This document shows positions 41,791-49,230 of a stretch of 49,230 nt of DNA, one piece after another. This DNA comes from Ruegeria sp. HKCCSA071 (GTDB lineage: Bacteria; Pseudomonadota; Alphaproteobacteria; Rhodobacterales; Rhodobacteraceae). The translations under genes were made by a program, and so were the position numbers. Numbering within the stretch: position 1 is the first letter of the stretch; each line of letters begins with the position of its first letter. Where the stretch lies: contig NZ_JAEDOX010000017.1 in the NCBI RefSeq assembly GCF_017872555.1, positions 1 to 49,230 of the forward strand, given 5' to 3'. The notes below the pieces were generated by a model. It worked only from the letters and a program-made list of their open reading frames with translations, did no database searches and had not been told where the DNA came from.

Positions 41791-43740
41791 ATGACCGACA
41801 TGGCCCTTGACGCAATTACGGAAACGATAGCGCATTTTGTTGGAGCATTTGAACTTACGATCGAACAAGCCCGGCTGCGGGACCAGTATGACGAATTCAC
41901 CGCCCTGAGGCGAAAAGCCGAAATTGACGGGCTGGACGATCCTGCTGCGATCCACATCAGGGCCGACCTTGATATCCCGGTGGGCGAGTACAAGCTCCTC
42001 CCATACAATTTTGCCCCACCTCAACCTAACCTGCCGCTACCAGACGCGCCGAAGGGGCCTGTGCATGAATCGGTGATTATCCTTGGTGGAGATGGGCCGG
42101 TTTCCGAGCGTTTTGTCCCAGACGACACGATTGGACCATCATCCGTTCCCACACTCGTCATTCTGCAGCCGGACAACGTGCCGTTGGGGTCTGCGGTAAG
42201 TTACACCATGCAAAAGGTTTTCCTGCGTGACAACGATACGGTGGGCGAGGGTGAATTTCGCGACACGGACGCGTTGATCGCGAAAGGTGAGCAGATGCTG
42301 GACATGGCGTTGTCCCTTCATGCCGTGGCAAGCCCGTCATTTTCACTCGCGGACTACCAGTCAATCGAGATGGTCGAGGCACTGGCCGAACAGATGCTGA
42401 ATCCGATGAACGGGGATGTGGATGGCGTCACCGTGTATCAGTTCCATGGCGATGATGCCCTGGGTGTGATCGTCAATGGCGAGCACATGGCCGAAGCACC
42501 TGAATGGACCGACCTGCTGCCCGCTTTCCATCAGCCGGATGAGGCGACTGGCGATGAAGCGGAAACGCCGTTGCCTGCCGAATGGGATCAGTCCAGGGAT
42601 CCCGATTTTGACGACGGGCATCTGGTGGTGACCGGTGGCAACCTGGCGATCAATGCAGTGTCCGCGACAATTGGTTGGGTGGATGCTCCGTACATTGTTG
42701 TAGGCGGGCAGGCTGTCAATCTGACGGTCATCAGTCAGGTCGCGCTTGTTTCCGATTGGGACGTGGGTGCCATGAATGCCGGAAGCGGTACCAACCTGGT
42801 TCAGTCTTCGGTGATCGAAGTCGAAGGCAAAGAGGCCGCCTGGCTGGACAACGCCGACGGAACAGGCGGCCAGCCCGCATATGTTGTTGTGGACTGGGTT
42901 CACGGCGATCTGGTGGTCGCGAATTTCATCAACCAGCTTATTGACGCTACCGATATCGATCACATTCAAACAGAAATTTCAGCTACATCCACGCTTTACG
43001 CGCTGGGCGACAACGAAATGTACAATGTCGCCGATATCGTGCAGCTGGGCAGCTATTACGATCTGATCATGATCGGCGGAAACATGATCTCAGTCGATAT
43101 GCTGGTTCAGTCCATGGCCCTTATGGATGACGACATCATCAACGGTGGAGTACCCGCGTCGATGATGGACGGTGATGAAAACCTGCTCATGAATGACGCG
43201 TCGGTCAAAACGATCGGCAAGGACGTTCACCAGGATATGCAACAGAATATGGCTGACGCGCTGGCCATACAGGAAATGGACATGGGCGCGTTGGAAGACG
43301 CGCTTCTGAATGATCCGATGTTCGCCGGGATGGAGCAGTTGCGCGTCCTCAGGATCGACGGAGATCTTATGCAGGTGAACATCGTCAATCAGGTCACGAT
43401 GATGCTGGATCAGGATGATATTGACCTGTCGGGCCCGAATGCTGCCGGGGCCGAGGTTGTCGCAGGCAGCAATGCCATGCTGAACTCCGCGCATCTGACC
43501 AAGATGGGTGTGGACTCGACAGTCATGGCAGGTGACGGTTCGTATTCCGATCTGCTGTTGCATCAGGCCAGCCTGATCGACATGCCGGACAACGACGAGA
43601 TTACCGCGATGACCAATGAGGCAATTGCCGCCATCATGGGTGACATGACCGTCGCGCAACCGGATGCGGCTCTGGCGCTGAATGCCCCGGCTCTTGATCC
43701 AACAACACCTGACGACGGCCTGCAAACCATGCTGGCCTGA
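41791..43740 (+). CDS. Repeat-containing protein of the type I secretion operon, likely second substrate or accessory
   Basis: A 649-residue acidic protein without signal peptide. After an N-terminal helical part (FVGAFELTIEQARLRDQYDE) it shows a degenerate repeat of the type G-(G/D)-(N/D)-hydrophobic...N-x-x-x-Q-hydrophobic-D-D-(D/I): GGNLAINAVSATIGWVDAPY, HGDLVVANFINQLIDATDID, GGNMISVDMLVQSMALMDDD, DGDLMQVNIVNQVTMMLDQD. This suggests a beta-solenoid. A shorter start at 41800 fits the AAAAAGG site better. Similar proteins in roseobacters are labelled type I secretion protein. The precise role is unknown. Confidence 0.7.
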   Translation: MTDMALDAITETIAHFVGAFELTIEQARLRDQYDEFTALRRKAEIDGLDDPAAIHIRADLDIPVGEYKLLPYNFAPPQPNLPLPDAPKGPVHESVIILGGDGPVSERFVPDDTIGPSSVPTLVILQPDNVPLGSAVSYTMQKVFLRDNDTVGEGEFRDTDALIAKGEQMLDMALSLHAVASPSFSLADYQSIEMVEALAEQMLNPMNGDVDGVTVYQFHGDDALGVIVNGEHMAEAPEWTDLLPAFHQPDEATGDEAETPLPAEWDQSRDPDFDDGHLVVTGGNLAINAVSATIGWVDAPYIVVGGQAVNLTVISQVALVSDWDVGAMNAGSGTNLVQSSVIEVEGKEAAWLDNADGTGGQPAYVVVDWVHGDLVVANFINQLIDATDIDHIQTEISATSTLYALGDNEMYNVADIVQLGSYYDLIMIGGNMISVDMLVQSMALMDDDIINGGVPASMMDGDENLLMNDASVKTIGKDVHQDMQQNMADALAIQEMDMGALEDALLNDPMFAGMEQLRVLRIDGDLMQVNIVNQVTMMLDQDDIDLSGPNAAGAEVVAGSNAMLNSAHLTKMGVDSTVMAGDGSYSDLLLHQASLIDMPDNDEITAMTNEAIAAIMGDMTVAQPDAALALNAPALDPTTPDDGLQTMLA

Positions 43741-43780
43741 TCCCCTCAAGAATTTTACCGAGTGACCAGAAGGTTTCTAA

Positions 43781-46003
43781 ATGTCGTTTGTTTTTTCGTC
43801 GCGCCGCCATCCTTTATCCAGCCCGCTGGACAGGCAAGGCGGGTTGGGTCTGAAGCGTCAGGGTGCCGAGCCGGGGGCAGATCCTGCAAATCGGGCCACA
43901 GGTGCCTCTACCCGACTGCATCTGACGCAGGAGTTCCGAGTGCCTGAACCAGATCAAACCCGGCCGGTCGAAAACGATACGTTGAAATCGGCCAAAGACC
44001 AGAAACACTCATGTGAACAACCGCGCGCTGAACCTCCCCATCGGCGTGCGCCGCCGCAGCCCGTGCAAGACAAGGACATTGCGGGCGGTGGTGACGGGGT
44101 GGCTGATGCTGACGGCCATGACCATGCAACCGCGGACGAAACGACAGCGCGCAAGACCCCCTCTGCGCGCACGTCCGGCGCGGATCACATGGGCGCGACG
44201 ATCGAGGCCAAGGCAAACCAGCCACTGTTGCGGACAAATTCCGGCGGCGGTGACAGGAACGGGCCACCCCAAACCTTTCACAAGCGCACCCCGCCCGAGG
44301 ATTTCCAGCGCACATTGCGGGATTCGATCCGGGCGATCCGGCGTAACCTGGCATTTGTTCTGGTGCTGACCTGCGCGACCAATATTCTGATCCTGTCGAT
44401 CCCGATCTACCTGTTTCAGATCAGTGACAGAGTTCTGACCAGCCGGTCCTTGGATACGCTGATCATGTTGACGGCGATCGTCGCCGGGGCTGTGATTTTT
44501 CAGTCTGCATTTGATGCGGTGCGGCGGTTTACGCTGATGCGAACCGGTGTCGAGGTTGCCGTTCGTTTAGGTGCACCGGTGCTTAGTGCGGCTGCGCACG
44601 CGTCCTTGCACGGAAACGGGCGCGAATATCAGACTCTTGGCGATTTGCAGCAACTGCGCGGTTTTCTGGTTTCGGGCACATTGATTTCGTTTCTGGACGT
44701 GCCATTCGCCCCGCTGTTCATATTGATGATCTTTCTCGTGCACCCGCAACTGGGCATGATTGTCGTGGTGACGGCGCTGATCCTGATGACGATTGCGCTG
44801 ATCAACCAGAAAATGACAGCCAAACCCTTTGCCGAGGCGAACAAAGCGCAGTCCATGGCGAACCTGCATCTGGATTCCATGTCGCGCAACAGCCAGATCA
44901 TCAACGCCTTGGCCATGATCCCCGAGGCGGTGCGGATCTGGGGGCGGGACACGGCCCAATCCCTGACCTGGCAGGTACGCGCGCAGGACCGTAACGTGAT
45001 CTTCGCGGCGATCTCGCGCGCTGTTCGTCTGCTGACACAGATTGGCATTTTGGGATGGGGCGCATTTCTGGCACTGCAGGGAGAGATTACCGGCGGCATG
45101 GTGATCGCGGCCTCGATCATTGCCGGGCGCGCCTTTGCGCCCATCGAAGGTTCGATTGAGGGGTGGAACAGTTACCTGTTGACGCGCGCGGCCTATGGGC
45201 GGATCAAGGCGCTGCTGTCAACCTCGGCCCTGCAACATGAGAAGTTGCGCCTGCCGCGACCTGAAGGGCGGTTGGATGTTGAGCGGTTGCTCTATGTCCC
45301 CGGTGGAACCAAACGTGTGGTTCTGAACGGGATTACCTTTTCACTCATCCCCGGTGAAACACTGGCGATTATCGGCAATTCCGGTGCGGGCAAAACCACC
45401 TTGGGCAAGACCCTTGTCGGGTCCGTTCTGCCCACGTCGGGAAGTGTGCGGCTGGACCTGATGGATATCCGCAACTGGGACCCGCGCCAGTTCGGCGAAA
45501 GCATCGGTTATCTGCCACAGGATGTGCAGCTGTTCCCCGGAACCATCAAGGACAATATCGGCCGGATGCGAGCCGATGCCACGGACGAACAGATCCACGA
45601 CGCCGCTGTACTGGCTGATGTACACAACATGATCGCGACCCTGCCGCAGGGGTATGAGACCGTGGTGGCCGCTGATGGATCACCTTTATCGGGCGGACAG
45701 AAACAACGCATTGCGCTGGCGCGGGCGTTTTTTGGAAATCCAAGAATGGTGGTGCTGGACGAGCCGAACTCGAACCTTGACGTTGCTGGGGACAAAGCAT
45801 TGGCGCGTGCCATTGAACAGGCGCGCGAAAGCAAGATCACCGTGGTCGTCATCACGCAGAAACCAACGCTGCTGAACGTGGTCGACAAGATCATGTTGCT
45901 GACCGATGGGCGCGTCGCTCTGTTCGGTCAGCGCGAGCAGGTTCTTCAGCAGATCAACGGGCCGCGCAAACGGACCGGAATTGAAGGGCAACAGGGAGGC
46001 TGA
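43781..46003 (+). CDS. Type I secretion ABC transporter/permease (PrtD-like) with long N-terminal extension
   Basis: A 740-residue inner membrane exporter. The typical family sequence begins only at about residue 180 (TLRDSIRAIRRNLAFVLVLT), followed by six helices (ATNILILSIPIYLFQISDRV, GTLISFLDVPFAPLFILMIF). The ATPase has Walker A IGNSGAGKTTLG, signature LSGGQKQRIALARA and Walker B MVVLDEPNSNLD. The first 180 residues are hydrophilic, Pro/Gly/His-rich and probably disordered, unusual for this family. No C39 peptidase is present. The start at 43781 has AGAAGG upstream; a shorter start is possible, for example at Met 136. It lies 3 bp before the HlyD gene. Confidence 0.92.
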   Translation: MSFVFSSRRHPLSSPLDRQGGLGLKRQGAEPGADPANRATGASTRLHLTQEFRVPEPDQTRPVENDTLKSAKDQKHSCEQPRAEPPHRRAPPQPVQDKDIAGGGDGVADADGHDHATADETTARKTPSARTSGADHMGATIEAKANQPLLRTNSGGGDRNGPPQTFHKRTPPEDFQRTLRDSIRAIRRNLAFVLVLTCATNILILSIPIYLFQISDRVLTSRSLDTLIMLTAIVAGAVIFQSAFDAVRRFTLMRTGVEVAVRLGAPVLSAAAHASLHGNGREYQTLGDLQQLRGFLVSGTLISFLDVPFAPLFILMIFLVHPQLGMIVVVTALILMTIALINQKMTAKPFAEANKAQSMANLHLDSMSRNSQIINALAMIPEAVRIWGRDTAQSLTWQVRAQDRNVIFAAISRAVRLLTQIGILGWGAFLALQGEITGGMVIAASIIAGRAFAPIEGSIEGWNSYLLTRAAYGRIKALLSTSALQHEKLRLPRPEGRLDVERLLYVPGGTKRVVLNGITFSLIPGETLAIIGNSGAGKTTLGKTLVGSVLPTSGSVRLDLMDIRNWDPRQFGESIGYLPQDVQLFPGTIKDNIGRMRADATDEQIHDAAVLADVHNMIATLPQGYETVVAADGSPLSGGQKQRIALARAFFGNPRMVVLDEPNSNLDVAGDKALARAIEQARESKITVVVITQKPTLLNVVDKIMLLTDGRVALFGQREQVLQQINGPRKRTGIEGQQGG

Positions 46004-46005
46004 CC

Positions 46006-47358
46006 ATGAATGACCTCGTACCCGTAAAAAACTCTGCCGGTGAACCTGACGTCTGGTATGCGGAAGTTCCGCGCTCGATCAACCGCTTCATTGTTATCGG
46101 CATAATCATGCTGGTCGTCTGTTTTGGCGGTTTCGGAGTGTGGTCCTTCAGTGCTCCGCTGGCGGCGGCGGTCATCGCGCAGGGCAGTTTTGTCGCCACC
46201 GGGCGCAACAAGATTGTCCAGCATCTTGAAGGCGGGATCATCGAAGACATCAAGGTCACCGAAGGGCAATCGGTTCAGGCAGGCCAGGTGCTGATGACGC
46301 TGGATCAGACCTCGGCCCAGGCCAATGAGCGCGAACTGTTCATCCGCAAATTGCGCTTGCAGGCGATGACCGAGCGGTTGCTGGCGGAATATGGGGAACG
46401 GGATCGTCTGGTTTTTACACCAGATCTGGTCGAGGCCTCTAAAGACGTGGAAGTCATGGCCATTCTCGACGGTCAAATGCTCAGCTTTGATGTGTCGCGC
46501 AAGACCTTGCTGAATGATGTGGCGCTATTGGAACGCAACATGGAAGCATTGAAAATCCGGGCAAGTGGCTTTGAAGCTCAATTGGAAAGCATGGCCACAC
46601 GTGCCGAAATCTTGCAGGAGGAATACGAGTCCAAGAACCAGCTTTTCCAGAAAGGGCTGGTTCGGAAGGGCGAATTGAACACGATCCGGCGTGTGCAGGC
46701 CGAAGCCGAAGGGCAGCAGGCGCGGTTGCAGGCGGAGGCCGCTGAAATCAATCAGATGCTTCTGAAATACCAGGAGCAGATTACGCGCACCCGATCCGCC
46801 TATCGCGAGGCTGCACTGGATGAATTGGGCGTGGTCGAGGCCGATCTGGAAAGCGTGCGCGAAAAATCCCGTCAGGCCCGCAATGTTCTGGACCGGGCCG
46901 TGGTGCGGGCGCCTGTGACCGGGACGGTAGTTCGCCTGCATTACCATACGCCGGGTGGCGTAATCGAAACGGGTGAACCCATTGCGGAAATCCTGCCCGC
47001 CGATGCGCCCTTGATTATTGAGGCGCAAATCCCACGCACCGAGATTGATAGTGTGGTAACCGGGCAGACCGCCTCTGTCCGCCTGATCGCGCTCAATCAG
47101 CGCACAACACCGGTTCTGTACGGGGAAGTCTTTTATATCTCAGCCGACGCGCTGCTTGAAGAGGCGGCAGGCGTTCCAAAAGAGGTTTATCTGGCGCGCA
47201 TCTCACTTACCCCGGACGAACTGCACCGGGTCAGCGGCTTTGTTCCAACCCCCGGCATGCCCGCGGAAATCATGATCCAAACCGAAGAACGAACTTTTGC
47301 GGCCTATATCGCCAAACCTGTGTCGGACAGCATGTCGCGCGCGTTTCGCGAGCAATAA
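46006..47358 (+). CDS. HlyD-family type I secretion membrane fusion protein
   Basis: A 450-residue adaptor. It has one N-terminal membrane helix (FIVIGIIMLVVCFGGFGVWS), the biotinyl-lipoyl half (GRNKIVQHLEGGIIEDIKVT, EGQSVQAGQVLMTLD), a long coiled coil (ELFIRKLRLQAMTERLLAEY to about residue 290), the second half (RAVVRAPVTGTVVRLHYHTP) and a beta-barrel end (GMPAEIMIQTEERTFAAYIA). A GGAGG site overlaps the exporter stop. It joins the ABC exporter to an outer-membrane TolC protein not encoded here. Confidence 0.95.
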   Translation: MNDLVPVKNSAGEPDVWYAEVPRSINRFIVIGIIMLVVCFGGFGVWSFSAPLAAAVIAQGSFVATGRNKIVQHLEGGIIEDIKVTEGQSVQAGQVLMTLDQTSAQANERELFIRKLRLQAMTERLLAEYGERDRLVFTPDLVEASKDVEVMAILDGQMLSFDVSRKTLLNDVALLERNMEALKIRASGFEAQLESMATRAEILQEEYESKNQLFQKGLVRKGELNTIRRVQAEAEGQQARLQAEAAEINQMLLKYQEQITRTRSAYREAALDELGVVEADLESVREKSRQARNVLDRAVVRAPVTGTVVRLHYHTPGGVIETGEPIAEILPADAPLIIEAQIPRTEIDSVVTGQTASVRLIALNQRTTPVLYGEVFYISADALLEEAAGVPKEVYLARISLTPDELHRVSGFVPTPGMPAEIMIQTEERTFAAYIAKPVSDSMSRAFREQ

Positions 47359-47630
47359 CCTAGGTGCCTGAGGCCGTTGGTTCATCTACCTCAAGTCGCG
47401 TTCTGATCCTTTTGGGAAAAGCGTGAAAGTGAGGGTGTGTACTTTTGACGGCGAAAGACTTGGGATATCACAAGCTCCACACCCTTGGCGGTCTGGCGGA
47501 TCGGATCAACGGTAGTCACGAAATCACAGGTTCATGAAGCGTCAGATTTCCGCATCTGATGCAAATCAATGCAAAACACATTCGAATCGAGACATGTTTG
47601 GCCGGAACTCATCATAAGGAACACCCGACC
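47359..47630. other. Gene-free spacer after the secretion operon
   Basis: No gene is supported in these 272 bases. No clear intrinsic terminator for hlyD was seen. The end of the stretch carries ATAAGGA before the ATG at 47631. Confidence 0.35.
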
Positions 47631-47816
47631 ATGTTTCGCCTTGCCGCCATGCTGTATTCACTGATCGCCACTGCCATTTCTGGTTCTGCCGTAATCGCTG
47701 TGCTGTCTGCGGGATTGGTTTCCGTCAGCGCAATTGTCGGTGCCGCAGTTGCTGGGGCGATGATCGCTGCTCCGGTGTCTTGGATGGTGGCCCAGCGGCT
47801 ATACCGGGGCGCCTGA
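47631..47816 (+). CDS. Small two-helix membrane protein (often labelled CTP synthetase)
   Basis: A 61-residue hydrophobic protein: MFRLAAMLYSLIATAISGSA then VIAVLSAGLVSVSAIVGAAV and PVSWMVAQRLY, i.e. two membrane helices. Homologues in Rhodobacteraceae are commonly, and almost certainly wrongly, annotated as CTP synthetase. Start 47631 has ATAAGGA upstream. The stop abuts the stop of the convergent hydrolase gene. Confidence 0.75.
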   Translation: MFRLAAMLYSLIATAISGSAVIAVLSAGLVSVSAIVGAAVAGAMIAAPVSWMVAQRLYRGA

Positions 47817-48575
47817 TCAGGCGTTCAGGAACGCCCGGACCGCCGCCTCGAATTCACGTGGCTTTTCGGCGTGCAGCCAATGCCCGGCTCCGGGTATTTT
47901 GGCAAAACGCGCGCCGGAAAACAGCGAGCGGATTGCAGGGCGGTGTTCTGGCAGGACATAATCCGACGCCTCGCCCGACAGGAACAGGGCGGGACCATCC
48001 CATGTGGCGTCCAATTTGGGGAAGCCCATGATCTTTGGCATCTCGGCTGCAAGAACATCCAGATTAAGCAGCCATCGTTTTCCCTTGATATCCAGCGATT
48101 GGGTGAAAAAGCTTTGCAACGCTTTTTCAACGCCTTGATCGGCCAGTTGCATTTCCGCATCCGACCGGCGGGTGATGCGCGAAAAATCAACAGCCCGCAT
48201 GGCTTCGATGAACTGGATTTGGCTGTGCGCGTATTGCACCGGCGCGATGTCGGCGACCACCAGCTTGTTTACCAACCCATTGTGCCGCAGAGCCAACGTC
48301 ATGGCAGCCTTTCCGCCCATGGAATGTCCAAGAACATCCGCCACGCCGCCGATCTGTTCTATGACTTTGGCGATATCCTGTGCCAGATGGGGATAATCAT
48401 GGCTCGGGTCCCACATGCTGTAGGCATGGTTGCGCATGTCCACCGCCACAACCTGCCGTTCGTCTGAAAGTCTTTTGGCAATGACGCCCCAGTTCCGAGC
48501 AGATCCGTAAAGGCCGTGTGCTATAACCAGTGGGGGGCGGGCGGTCGGTTCGCCATGTACAATCGTGTTCAGCAT
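47817..48575 (-). CDS. Alpha/beta-fold hydrolase (YbfF-like esterase)
   Basis: A 252-residue cytoplasmic hydrolase with oxyanion region HGLYGSARNWGVIAKRLSD, the nucleophile elbow LGHSMGGKAAM (Ser), ALFLSGEASDYVLPEH (acid) and the final His in IPGAGHWLHAEKP. The pattern fits the YbfF/YfbB-like esterase group acting on small esters or thioesters. It converges with the small membrane protein gene and diverges from the 48667 gene. Confidence 0.92.
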   Translation of the reverse strand: MLNTIVHGEPTARPPLVIAHGLYGSARNWGVIAKRLSDERQVVAVDMRNHAYSMWDPSHDYPHLAQDIAKVIEQIGGVADVLGHSMGGKAAMTLALRHNGLVNKLVVADIAPVQYAHSQIQFIEAMRAVDFSRITRRSDAEMQLADQGVEKALQSFFTQSLDIKGKRWLLNLDVLAAEMPKIMGFPKLDATWDGPALFLSGEASDYVLPEHRPAIRSLFSGARFAKIPGAGHWLHAEKPREFEAAVRAFLNA

Positions 48576-48666
48576 AGCTTGCGTGATACAAGCGCCAACA
48601 GCGGATCACCAGCCCCATTGTAGGTCTTTGTGGCGCAGGTTAGATTGCTGCGGCAGGAGAGAGCCC

Positions 48667-49041
48667 ATGCCTCAGGACCCAGACATTCAGACCCGGATCG
48701 CCGAGACAGTGGCCTTGCTGCGTGCCAAGCTTGGCGTGCGCGACAAGACGCTAGAGGCATCCATTCGCAAGGCAAAACGACGTCTGCCGCGCCGGGTATA
48801 CCGGCAGGCCATGGTGCTTGCCCGGTCCGAGGCGATGGCATCGCACCCAAAGATGCGGTTGATTCTGGATACCCCCAAGCTCGTCAGGGCGTCGGATGTG
48901 GTGCAGGACCATCTGGGAAGCATCAATCTTGCGGATCGCAGATGGGGCTGGTTCCTTGGTTTGCTGGGGGGGCTGGCTTTCAACCTGTTGGCTCTGACAG
49001 CGCTACTGCTTGTCTTTCTGTGGTGGCGCGATTTGATCTGA
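48667..49041 (+). CDS. Hypothetical protein with C-terminal membrane anchor
   Basis: A 124-residue protein with a basic helical N-terminal part (IAETVALLRAKLGVRDKTLE, KAKRRLPRRVYRQAMVLARS) and one C-terminal transmembrane helix (GWFLGLLGGLAFNLLALTAL, LLVFLWW). Similar short tail-anchored proteins occur next to hydrolase genes in roseobacters. An AGGAG site precedes the ATG at 48667. The function is unknown. Confidence 0.8.
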   Translation: MPQDPDIQTRIAETVALLRAKLGVRDKTLEASIRKAKRRLPRRVYRQAMVLARSEAMASHPKMRLILDTPKLVRASDVVQDHLGSINLADRRWGWFLGLLGGLAFNLLALTALLLVFLWWRDLI

Positions 49042-49106
49042 CTTTCAGAAGGCTGCCAAGCTGACGCTTAGCCTGATCTCCTTGTGTCGAGGCGATCGCT
49101 CAAACA

Positions 49107-49145
49107 ACAAAAAAACGGCGCCTTAAGAGCGCCGTTTTCTTTTCT
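49107..49145. terminator. Bidirectional intrinsic terminator
   Basis: AAAACGGCGC (49112-49121) and GCGCCGTTTT (49129-49138) form a 10-bp stem; T-rich sequence follows on the plus strand and a T-run on the minus strand. It serves the hypothetical gene from the left and the glyA-like gene from the right. Confidence 0.85.
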
Positions 49146-49155
49146 TTTTAAACGC

Positions 49156-49230
49156 TTACAGGTTTGGGTATATGGGGAAACGGTTGCAGAGGTCAGCGAC
49201 CTGGGCGCGGACGCGGGCTTCGACTTCGGC
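49156..49230 (-). CDS. glyA: Serine hydroxymethyltransferase, C-terminal end (partial)
   Basis: Only the last 24 codons are in the window, read from the right edge to TAA at 49156. The peptide AEVEARVRAQVADLCNRFPI followed by YPNL matches the usual C-terminus of alphaproteobacterial GlyA (R-V-R-x-x-V-x-x-L-x-x-x-F-P-I-Y). A terminator follows at once. The rest of the gene lies outside. Confidence 0.65.
   Translation of the reverse strand, partial: AEVEARVRAQVADLCNRFPIYPNL

Overview
The window reads as chromosomal DNA of a marine alphaproteobacterium of the Roseobacter group (Rhodobacteraceae). The grounds are the gene families (LysR/GcdH catabolic cluster, B12 uptake operon under a cobalamin riboswitch, type I secretion operon, the small membrane protein usually named 'CTP synthetase', a glyA end), the moderately high GC and Roseobacter-like protein sequences. 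The placement is inferred by family recognition only.

Region A, about 1-14.0 kb, looks like a decaying genomic island. It holds two universal stress proteins, a phasin-like protein, a CPA2 antiporter, a periplasmic cytochrome c, an Hsp20 chaperone, a flavodoxin-type HemG-like protein and a 1113-residue SAM/cyclase/ATPase/TPR sensor. Between them lie wrecks: an internally deleted IS3-type element next to a nonsense-mutated FHA membrane protein, a ferric-reductase-like N-terminus, an NTF2-like C-terminus and a frameshifted methyltransferase. Three FNR-type boxes (one perfect) suggest low-oxygen control. A tyrosine integrase closes the region at 12.66-13.85 kb, followed by a sequence like the 3' end of a tRNA gene (13988-14007).

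Region B, 14.3-21.8 kb, is ordinary chromosome: a four-gene minus-strand operon (aminotransferase, glutaryl-CoA dehydrogenase type acyl-CoA dehydrogenase, fused E1 2-oxoacid dehydrogenase, malonyltransferase-like protein), a divergent LysR regulator and a conserved hypothetical gene.

Region C, 22.06-33.64 kb, is a well-bounded integrative element in the 3' end of tRNA-Thr(UGU), flanked by an 18-bp direct repeat that includes the tRNA end. It has its own integrase and a compact minus-strand replication operon whose genes mostly overlap by ATGA: AlpA-like regulator, a possible winged-helix protein, PC4-like ssDNA-binding protein, TopoVI-A/Spo11-like protein, DnaG-type zinc/TOPRIM primase, DUF3631 helicase with iteron-like decamers inside its 3' end, and small accessory proteins. 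Plus-strand cargo includes a Rap1a/Tai-type immunity protein and a secreted SNase-like nuclease. No capsid, terminase or conjugation genes are seen, so it resembles a phage satellite or a minimal replicating integrative element. This is the strongest candidate for an undescribed system.

Region D, 33.65-37.4 kb, is a cobalamin riboswitch followed by an overlapping btuF/btuC/btuD-like operon and a tRNA-Leu(UAA). Region E, 37.5-47.4 kb, is a LuxR-type regulator plus a conserved partner gene, divergent from a type I secretion operon: a 772-residue extremely acidic Gly/Ser/Asp repeat protein, a strong terminator, a 649-residue repeat protein, an ABC exporter with an unusual ~180-residue N-terminal extension, and a HlyD adaptor. 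Region F, 47.6 kb to the end, holds a small membrane protein, an alpha/beta hydrolase, a C-terminally anchored hypothetical protein and the last codons of glyA.
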